Source: Candidatus Tagabacteria bacterium CG_4_10_14_0_2_um_filter_40_13 (GTDB taxonomy: Bacteria > Patescibacteriota > Minisyncoccia > GCA-002779875). From it: a stretch of 10,182 bases of DNA. The stretch's first letter is position 1; each line of letters opens with the position of its first letter. Both the position numbers and the translations under genes were made by a program. The stretch covers positions 17,559 to 27,740 of the forward strand of contig PFNV01000024.1 of assembly GCA_002792165.1 (NCBI GenBank), in the 5' to 3' direction. Positions 5,585 to 10,182 of the stretch are shown here, in pieces. The notes beneath the pieces were generated by a model. That model saw only the letters and a list, made by a program, of their open reading frames with translations, was not told the DNA's origin and did no database searches.

Positions 5585-6790
5585 ATGCTATCGAATGAAT
5601 TTATCGCGAAAATCGAAGGGCACGGAGCAATACATATTGATTGGGATAAAAATGAAGCGAAATTAAAAGTTCTTGAAGGAGAGCGGCTTTTTGAAGGGAT
5701 GCTTGAAGGCCGCACTGCCGAAGAAGCCCACTGGATAACGCCGAGAATATGCGGCGTCTGCCCTATTGCCCACAATCTCGCCTCGGTAATGGCCTGCGAG
5801 GACGCTTTTGACGTAAAGCCGCATCAGACGACAATTCTTCTGCGAAAACTGATGCTCGCCGGGCAAATGATTCAAAGCCACTTTCTACACTTATTTTTTC
5901 TCGCTTTGCCCGATTACGTCGGCATTGACCGTGGAACGGAGCTGAATCAAAAAGACCCGAAATCTTTCAAAATGGCATTGATACTGAAAAAAGTTTCCGA
6001 TGAAATAGTCCATACCGTTGCCGGCAGAAATGTCCACCCCACAACTACGACCATCGGCGGGTTTCATAAAATCCCCAAAAAATCCGCCCTTAAAGAATTA
6101 CTGGAAATGCTTAAAAAAACAAAAACAGCGGCAAAAAACACCGTGAAACTATTTTCCGGCCTGAATTACCCGCAATTAAAAGTAAATTTGGAATTAGTCA
6201 GCCAAAAGGAAGATCAAATAGTTTCAAATAAAAATGCCGATAGTTCTTCTATTAAAAACTATAAAAAAGATATCGAAGAAACGATTAAAGAAGGCTCGAC
6301 TGCAAAATTCGGAAAATATAAAAATCGCGAAATAATGGTTGGAGCGCTCGCGCGCTTGGCTCATTTAGACACCGAAAAAAAATCCGGCCCTGATTACCAA
6401 AATCCGTTTCACAATAATCTCGCCCAGGCTGTTGAGATAGATTTATATCATAACCAATCGCAAGAAATTATCGAACAATTATTAAGAGACGGATTAAAAG
6501 ATACTATCGCCCCGAAACCTATTAACTTTACTCAAAATAAACCTTTTATAGGAATCGGCGCAGTTGAAGCGCCGCGGGGCGGGCTTTATCACGAATTTCA
6601 CTTTGACAATAAAGGGATAATAACTTATGCGAATATAATTACGCCGACAGTCCAAAATCTCACTTCGATTGAAAAAAGCGCCAACGCGCTTCTCGAACAA
6701 TTTAAAAATGAAACCCAAGAAAAAAAGAAAAAACTCCTTGAAATGCTTGTCCGCGCCTACGACCCCTGCATCACCTGCGCCACACACTAG
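5585..6790 (+). CDS. hydA: [NiFe] hydrogenase group 3b, alpha (large, catalytic) subunit
   Basis: This is the large subunit that binds the Ni-Fe(CN)2CO centre and makes or oxidises H2. The N-terminal ligand motif RICGVCPIAH (residues 54-63, Cys 56 and 59) and the C-terminal motif DPCITCATH (393-401, Cys 395 and 398) are both intact, so all four metal cysteines are present. The fold context also matches: EEAHWITPR before the first motif, NVHPTTTTIGGFHKIP in the middle, and GAVEAPRGGLYHEFHFDNKGIITYANIITPT near the end. At 401 residues it is slightly short for the family. The protein stops (TAG) immediately after His401, leaving no C-terminal peptide for a maturation protease to remove. It completes the B-G-D-A order known from Pyrococcus sulfhydrogenases, though interrupted here. 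It starts 14 bases after murD. Confidence 0.94.
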   Translation: MLSNEFIAKIEGHGAIHIDWDKNEAKLKVLEGERLFEGMLEGRTAEEAHWITPRICGVCPIAHNLASVMACEDAFDVKPHQTTILLRKLMLAGQMIQSHFLHLFFLALPDYVGIDRGTELNQKDPKSFKMALILKKVSDEIVHTVAGRNVHPTTTTIGGFHKIPKKSALKELLEMLKKTKTAAKNTVKLFSGLNYPQLKVNLELVSQKEDQIVSNKNADSSSIKNYKKDIEETIKEGSTAKFGKYKNREIMVGALARLAHLDTEKKSGPDYQNPFHNNLAQAVEIDLYHNQSQEIIEQLLRDGLKDTIAPKPINFTQNKPFIGIGAVEAPRGGLYHEFHFDNKGIITYANIITPTVQNLTSIEKSANALLEQFKNETQEKKKKLLEMLVRAYDPCITCATH

Positions 6791-7141
6791 AAATTAGAAA
6801 CTAAAAATCAGAAATTAAAAAATAAACTTGATTACCGAAACGGCCTTGCGAATCTGGGAATCATGATCGGTGATAAAGACTACTGGAGTCGGGGATTTGG
6901 TTTTGACGCGGAAATGACTCTTTTGAATTATACCTTTAACACCTTGAACCTAAGAAAAGTAATTCACAGTGCTTTTCTTTTTAATCCAAGGAGTGTGGGT
7001 TGCGCAAAAAAATGCGGCGGTATCAAGGAAGGACTTTCCCGCCGTCATATTTTCAGGAACGGGGAATATCGGGATATGATTCATTTCGCCATCTTCAAAA
7101 CCCGCTGGCAAAAAGTCTGGCAGGAATACAACAAAAATTAA
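6791..7141 (+). pseudogene. N-terminally deleted RimJ/RimL-type GNAT acetyltransferase
   Basis: The frame reads DYRNGLANLGIMIGDKDYWS and then RGFGFDAEMTLL, the middle and acetyl-CoA-binding part of a GNAT domain (the R-G-F-G loop). It continues through LNLRKVIHSAFLFNPRSV and CGGIKEGLSRRHIFRNGEYR to a normal C-terminus at TAA 7139-7141. About the first 70-80 residues of the usual 170-180 are missing; in their place is an A-rich linker (6791-6826). The only ATG in the domain, at 6863, lies inside a conserved strand and would give 92 residues without the first strands. The frame is the same as that of hydA and is open from the codon after the hydA TAG. GNAT enzymes need their N-terminal half for substrate binding, so this is probably an inactive remnant. 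Confidence 0.7.
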
Positions 7142-7146
7142 ATGCG

Positions 7147-7176
7147 AAAAATCCCCGCGCAAACGGGGATTTTTTA
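7147..7176 (+). terminator. Rho-independent terminator after the hydD-murD-hydA region
   Basis: AAAAATCCCCG (7147-7157) pairs perfectly with CGGGGATTTTT (7164-7174) around a 6-base loop, and a T-rich tract follows. It ends the plus-strand unit that contains hydA and the GNAT remnant. Confidence 0.88.
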
Positions 7177-7181
7177 TTTAA

Positions 7182-7210
7182 TTGATAATTTATTATTTTT
7201 ATGCTACTAT
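7182..7210 (+). promoter_or_regulatory. Sigma-70-like promoter for the small membrane protein gene
   Basis: TTGATA (7182-7187) lies 17 bases before TACTAT (7205-7210), which is preceded by TG one base upstream (extended -10). It lies directly after a terminator and 50 bases before the start of the membrane protein gene. Confidence 0.65.
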
Positions 7211-7259
7211 TTCCCGATAAACGGACGTTGAAAAAAATAAAAAATAAAAGGAGGCATCT

Positions 7260-7697
7260 TTGAAATTCGGGTTGATTTTATTCGCCGTTATCCAATCTCT
7301 TTGGAGCATTGAAGCGGGAATTTTAAGTTTCCGTTATGTTGTCGGCTGGAATTCATTCTTAACCTTTTTAGCATGCTTGGCGTTATGTGTTTTTGACTTA
7401 GCCCTTTATTGTTATTTGGCGGAAAAAATTAACCGAATTTTAAGCAGATTGTCTTATTTTAAAAACTGGCTGGAAAAAACGCAATCCCAAAATAGTTCCT
7501 GGATAATTTATTGTTATCGCTGGCAATATCTCGGATTATTTGTTACGGGATTTATACCTCATCTTGCACTAGCCGGCATCGCGGCTCAAAAAATCTTCCG
7601 ATTTAAAAACGGTTATTGGTGGCTCCTTATGGGCAGCACCGCTAAAATTAGCGCTATCATCTATGGGCTAAAATTTATTGAGTATCTGGCAAAATAA
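7260..7697 (+). CDS. Small multi-pass membrane protein, function unknown
   Basis: The 145-residue product is strongly hydrophobic. It has likely membrane segments near residues 2-22, 33-55, 90-110 and 119-138, and a charged loop at about 56-80 (KINRILSRLSYFKNWLEK). The TTG start at 7260 is supported by a perfect AGGAGG (7249-7254) five bases upstream, and the gene has its own promoter and terminator. The segment VTGFIPHLALAGIAAQKIFR followed by an aromatic helix is weakly like small VTT/DedA-type or small-export membrane proteins, but I cannot assign a family. It is a monocistronic gene not obviously tied to the hydrogenase. Confidence 0.75.
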   Translation: MKFGLILFAVIQSLWSIEAGILSFRYVVGWNSFLTFLACLALCVFDLALYCYLAEKINRILSRLSYFKNWLEKTQSQNSSWIIYCYRWQYLGLFVTGFIPHLALAGIAAQKIFRFKNGYWWLLMGSTAKISAIIYGLKFIEYLAK

Positions 7698-7725
7698 AAT
7701 GCCGTCGTGCAATGGCGGCATTTTT
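7696..7725. terminator. Probable bidirectional terminator
   Basis: AAAATGCCGTC (7696-7706) pairs with GGCGGCATTTT (7714-7724), with one G-T pair. A T-run follows on the plus strand, and A residues before it give a T-run on the minus strand. It lies between two convergent genes and can serve both. Confidence 0.75.
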
Positions 7726-7738
7726 GTTTTTTAAAAAA

Positions 7739-8488
7739 TTAAATTGTCTGATTCGCAAGATTTAAATGATAATTCGTCCAATAAATTAAATTTTTCTTTT
7801 GAATCGGCGTTATTCTATCGCAAACATAATCCCAGTGAAAAGAAACTTCATCTCCTTTTTTGATTGATTCATCTACTAAAAAGAATTTTCTGATAGTTTC
7901 TCCGCCAAACCTTATTTTCTTTTCAAAAAATTCCAAAGGGCTGTAACTTACTAAGGCAATGCCGAAAGAAAGATTTTTTTTGCTTCTATTGTTCAAGTCA
8001 ACCGATTCCACTTTTCCCCAACCAATGCGGCATTTGTCCATCGTTTCTAAAATATTATTCTTATCCCCCGAACGCAAAAGGCCGGCGCGGCGGTAAATGT
8101 CAAAAACATGAAAACCATGAAACGGCTTTGCTTCAGGCATTGAACCGCTAATCAGCCAATGCCAATCTTTTTTATTGATATTCTTTTTAAATCTGCCTTC
8201 TATGTGGCGATAGACATCTTTGACTTCAACGTTCCCCAATAAATTATTTCCCAGCCAGTAAGCCCCAACGACTCGTTCGTCAAAAATATCTTTAATGCCA
8301 TTGCTTCCAGCAATAAGCTGAAGATAAGGCACGGCGCCGGAAAACTGCAAAAGCAAATTTTTTATTTCCCGCGCCTTTTTATCTCCTTTGAACGATTCAA
8401 AAATGGATCCTATTTCTACGGGACCGCAGAACTGCAAAACATTAGGGGGAAAGGCGTATTTAGCAAACATCAGCAATCCGTCTGTCAT
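7739..8488 (-). CDS. Conserved uncharacterised protein in the hypC operon (possibly DUF6390)
   Basis: This 249-residue soluble protein has no signal peptide or membrane segments. The N-terminus MTDGLLMFAKYAFPPNVLQF followed by CGPVEIG, and later GAYWLGNNLL, HWLISGSMPEAKPFHGFHVF and WDYVCDRIT, look like conserved blocks. From memory they resemble the DUF6390 family, whose members I recall near hydrogenase chaperone genes; I could not check this. The start (ATG 8488) overlaps the end of the EamA gene by 29 bases, so translation is likely coupled. With hypC two genes upstream, a role in hydrogenase assembly or regulation is a fair guess, but no known catalytic motif is visible. The many His, Trp and Cys residues could bind a ligand or metal. 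Confidence 0.7.
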   Translation of the reverse strand: MTDGLLMFAKYAFPPNVLQFCGPVEIGSIFESFKGDKKAREIKNLLLQFSGAVPYLQLIAGSNGIKDIFDERVVGAYWLGNNLLGNVEVKDVYRHIEGRFKKNINKKDWHWLISGSMPEAKPFHGFHVFDIYRRAGLLRSGDKNNILETMDKCRIGWGKVESVDLNNRSKKNLSFGIALVSYSPLEFFEKKIRFGGETIRKFFLVDESIKKGDEVSFHWDYVCDRITPIQKKNLIYWTNYHLNLANQTI

Positions 8489-9392
8489 AATGGAATTTCT
8501 TTTGAAGAAAAAGTTTAAATCTAGCCAGAAATTTTGTGAAAAATAGCACTCCGATAGTAATCATAACCATCGGAATCAACGGCAATGTCGCAAGGCGATG
8601 AGTCACGAAAATGGAATCTAAAAGCAAAGTGATAGGCGCGGCAATTACTAAAATAGCGCTCACTACCGTTGCCGGCGCGAATTTCAAAGCCGAATACCAA
8701 GCAAAAACATAGCCGAATAAAACCGCTCCGCTTATTATCAACCATTCTATTTTTATCCACGAAAAAACAAACAATTGCCCTAAGTCGCCGGCGAGAAACA
8801 AATAAAAAAGAAGAAAAAACGAGCCAAAAAACATTCTTGCCGAACCCACTGTCAAAGCCGAGATATTTCGCAAAGCGAATTTAGCAATAATACTCTCAAT
8901 TGCCCAAAGAAAAGTTGCCAAAAGAATCAAAAGTTCGCCGTAGCCGAAACGGAAATTTCCCAATGGTTTCAATAAATAAATCCCAACCAGAATAATCCCC
9001 AAAGCCAAAAACTGCAAACTCGATATTTTCTCCTTAAGAAACGGTAAAGCCATTAAAGCCACCCAAATAAAAAGCGTTTTTTGAATAAAAGCGGCGCTAG
9101 AGGCCAAAGTCAAAGTCAAACCTCTAAAAAATAGAAGAAACGGGACAGAGCCGCCGATCAGTCCAATTGCCGCCAACAAAAGCCACTGTTTTTTGGAAAG
9201 CGTTTTTAATTCCGGTAGTTTTCTAAGCAGGAAAATCAAAGATACCAAAAAGGCGGCGGCAATCAGATTTTTTGCCGCAGTAAAAACAGAAGAATTACTC
9301 CAAGCACTGACGGCAAACTTGTTCAAAAAAATCGCGAAGCCGCTGATAATAGCGGTTAAAAAAGCCAAATAAATTCCTTTATACTCGTTCAT
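8460..9392 (-). CDS. EamA/DMT-family permease
   Basis: This 310-residue integral membrane protein has about ten hydrophobic helices arranged as two tandem EamA repeats (roughly residues 5-138 and 150-285). The repeats are marked by AIISGFAIFLNKFAVSAWSN in the first and ATFLWAIESIIAKFALRNIS in the second, a classic DMT repeat signature. Such proteins export or import small metabolites such as amino acids or nucleotide sugars; the substrate here is unknown. ATG at 9392 lies 4 bases downstream of the hypC stop, and the 3' end overlaps the next gene by 29 bases, so the three form one operon. A permease between a hydrogenase chaperone and an uncharacterised protein is unexpected. Confidence 0.88.
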   Translation of the reverse strand: MNEYKGIYLAFLTAIISGFAIFLNKFAVSAWSNSSVFTAAKNLIAAAFLVSLIFLLRKLPELKTLSKKQWLLLAAIGLIGGSVPFLLFFRGLTLTLASSAAFIQKTLFIWVALMALPFLKEKISSLQFLALGIILVGIYLLKPLGNFRFGYGELLILLATFLWAIESIIAKFALRNISALTVGSARMFFGSFFLLFYLFLAGDLGQLFVFSWIKIEWLIISGAVLFGYVFAWYSALKFAPATVVSAILVIAAPITLLLDSIFVTHRLATLPLIPMVMITIGVLFFTKFLARFKLFLQKKFHYDRRIADVC

Positions 9393-9396
9393 AAAA

Positions 9397-9609
9397 TTAT
9401 TTATTAATTTTTTTAATCATTTTTAATATTTTCTCGGCCTCTTGTTTGTTAATCTTATTAAGCACCAAATCAGCGTGGACAATGATATAGTCGCCTACTT
9501 TCACGCCCTTCACAAGACTCAAATTCGCTTTATGAATATGTTTTTCCGACTGGACTGTCGCCCAATCGCCTTCAATTTTTATAATTTTACTCGGCATAGC
9601 AAGACACAT
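9397..9609 (-). CDS. hypC: Hydrogenase maturation chaperone HypC/HupF
   Basis: HypC works with HypD in building the Fe(CN)2CO group and carries it to the large hydrogenase subunit. The protein begins MCLAMPSKIIKIEGDWATV, with the essential N-terminal Cys2, and continues with VGDYIIVHADLVLNKI and EAEKIL, giving 70 residues, typical of the family. The ATG at 9609 is chosen because it places the conserved Cys directly after Met; an upstream in-frame TTG at 9651 would bury it and lies in a terminator stem. A consensus TGG-TATAAT ends 6 bases before this ATG, so the mRNA is probably leaderless. It is the first gene of an operon with the permease and the uncharacterised protein, and it supports an active hydrogenase. 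hypA, B, D, E and F are not in the window. Confidence 0.93.
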   Translation of the reverse strand: MCLAMPSKIIKIEGDWATVQSEKHIHKANLSLVKGVKVGDYIIVHADLVLNKINKQEAEKILKMIKKINK

Positions 9610-9615
9610 GCCAAA

Positions 9616-9624
9616 ATTATACCA
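9616..9624 (-). promoter_or_regulatory. Extended -10 promoter of hypC (leaderless)
   Basis: On the minus strand TGG precedes a perfect TATAAT (9621-9616). The -35 region at 17 bases (TGGCGA) is weak, as is common with an extended -10. The start codon begins 7 bases after the box, where transcription is expected to start. No ribosome-binding site fits. Confidence 0.65.
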
Positions 9625-9627
9625 AAT

Positions 9628-9657
9628 AAAAAAGCCGTTCGCCATAAGCAACGGCTT
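9628..9657 (-). terminator. Rho-independent terminator upstream of hypC
   Basis: On the minus strand AAGCCGTT (9657-9650) pairs with AACGGCTT (9639-9632), followed by a T-run. It ends the small two-TM gene. The hypC -10 box begins a few bases further on, and the weak -35 would lie in the hairpin loop. Confidence 0.75.
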
Positions 9658-9673
9658 GCGCTATTTTTTCTTT

Positions 9674-9880
9674 TTAATTCTTCGATTTCCACCAGATATA
9701 CCAGCTATAAAAACAAAAAGTCAGAAAAAAAGATAAAATTGCCAGACAATCAACAATAACAAGCATTTGCCGCGAAACTATTACTTCGCTTTGATAAATC
9801 CTTAAGCCAAAAGCTATAGCTATTAATGCGATGCAAATTGCCATCCACCAAAACATGAAAAATTTCAAAAATTTCTTCAT
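9674..9880 (-). CDS. Small two-helix membrane protein, function unknown
   Basis: The 68-residue product begins MKKFLKFFMFWWMA and has two hydrophobic stretches (about residues 4-25 and 36-58), with basic ends suggesting a helical hairpin in the membrane. ATG at 9880 is chosen because GGAGGAGG (9892-9885 on the minus strand) lies at the right distance; an earlier in-frame start would translate the ribosome-binding site itself. A terminator follows the gene. No family is recognised. Confidence 0.65.
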   Translation of the reverse strand: MKKFLKFFMFWWMAICIALIAIAFGLRIYQSEVIVSRQMLVIVDCLAILSFFLTFCFYSWYIWWKSKN

Positions 9881-9941
9881 TTTTCCTCCTCCTTTTTTAG
9901 TCATTACTCAATTAGTGGAAAGACCGGCGGATTTTTTTCAT

Positions 9942-10182
9942 TTATGTCTCCCACGGAAAACGGATCCACTTGTCTTTCTTTTCTCTCAACCAGATATCGG
10001 GAACGAAAATGCTTTGCCGATGATAAAACAACGTGACGATAAAATTCAAATGGCTCCACGGATAAAGAGTAAATCCGGTATCGGCAATATCGTCAATAAC
10101 TAAAGTGTCTTCTGTAATACATTCCGCGTCCAGAATGAGCGGAATCTCTAAGCGATGAGAAAGGCAAACTCCCAAAACCAAA
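9942..10182 (-). CDS. Purine (xanthine-guanine type) phosphoribosyltransferase, partial
   Basis: The C-terminal 80 residues are present; the N-terminus lies beyond the right edge. The PRPP-binding loop appears as LVIDDIADTG, preceded by a LVLGVCLSHRLEIPL helix-strand that matches type I phosphoribosyltransferases. The end, FVPDIWLREKKDKWIRFPWE, is characteristic of Gpt-like and related purine salvage enzymes that join PRPP to guanine, xanthine or hypoxanthine. Some members of this family act on other bases, so specificity is not fixed. The TTG at 10181 is an internal leucine, not a start. The stop lies 61 bases before the start of the next small gene. Confidence 0.82.
   Translation of the reverse strand, partial: LVLGVCLSHRLEIPLILDAECITEDTLVIDDIADTGFTLYPWSHLNFIVTLFYHRQSIFVPDIWLREKKDKWIRFPWET

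Noticed and set aside
6791..6830. Short repeats of GAAATTA/GAAACTA type after hydA, as a possible repeat array
   Set aside because: The units are short, imperfect and very AT-rich, with no regular spacer. It looks like low-complexity linker, not CRISPR or an attachment site.
8669..8884. Plus-strand open frame within the permease gene
   Set aside because: It is antisense to clear EamA membrane helices and has no ribosome-binding site or domain.

Overview
The window looks like an AT-rich, compact bacterial genome of the Candidate Phyla Radiation (Patescibacteria) type. This is inferred from the short intergenic gaps, A-rich lysine-heavy coding, a bacterial peptidoglycan ligase (MurD), small Doc/Fic and GNAT proteins, and a group 3b-type cytosolic [NiFe] hydrogenase, which several CPR lineages are known to carry. 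No rRNA, tRNA or CRISPR array was seen.

Layout. 1-224: the 3' end of an unidentified gene, a strong terminator and a leader with an inverted repeat. 225-2069 (+): hydB and hydG, the iron-sulfur and FAD/NAD(P)H subunits of the hydrogenase. 2066-3322 (-): an opposite-strand island with a Doc/Fic-type gene and a broken TIM-barrel sugar-isomerase-like gene. 3361-6790 (+): hydD (small subunit), then murD overlapping it by 4 bases, then hydA (large catalytic subunit). 6791-7141: an N-terminally deleted GNAT remnant in the same frame as hydA, then a terminator. 7260-7697 (+): a small membrane protein with its own good promoter and Shine-Dalgarno site. 7739-9609 (-): an operon of hypC (hydrogenase chaperone), a 10-TM EamA/DMT permease and a conserved uncharacterised soluble protein. 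9674-9880 (-): a two-TM small protein. 9942-10182 (-): the C-terminal part of a purine-type phosphoribosyltransferase that runs off the edge.

How they fit together. HydB, HydG, HydD and HydA make a heterotetramer like the Pyrococcus sulfhydrogenases (order beta-gamma-delta-alpha). It would move electrons between NAD(P)H and protons or H2, a fermentative redox valve. HypC helps deliver the Fe(CN)2CO group to HydA. The other maturation genes (hypA, B, D, E, F and a protease) are not in the window. HydA ends exactly at the histidine where the maturation protease normally cuts, so a protease may not be needed. Signs of decay and rearrangement surround the operon: two pseudogenes, an inverted gene island and an inserted cell-wall gene. 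Several genes have a -10-like box only 6-7 bases before the ATG, which suggests leaderless mRNAs.
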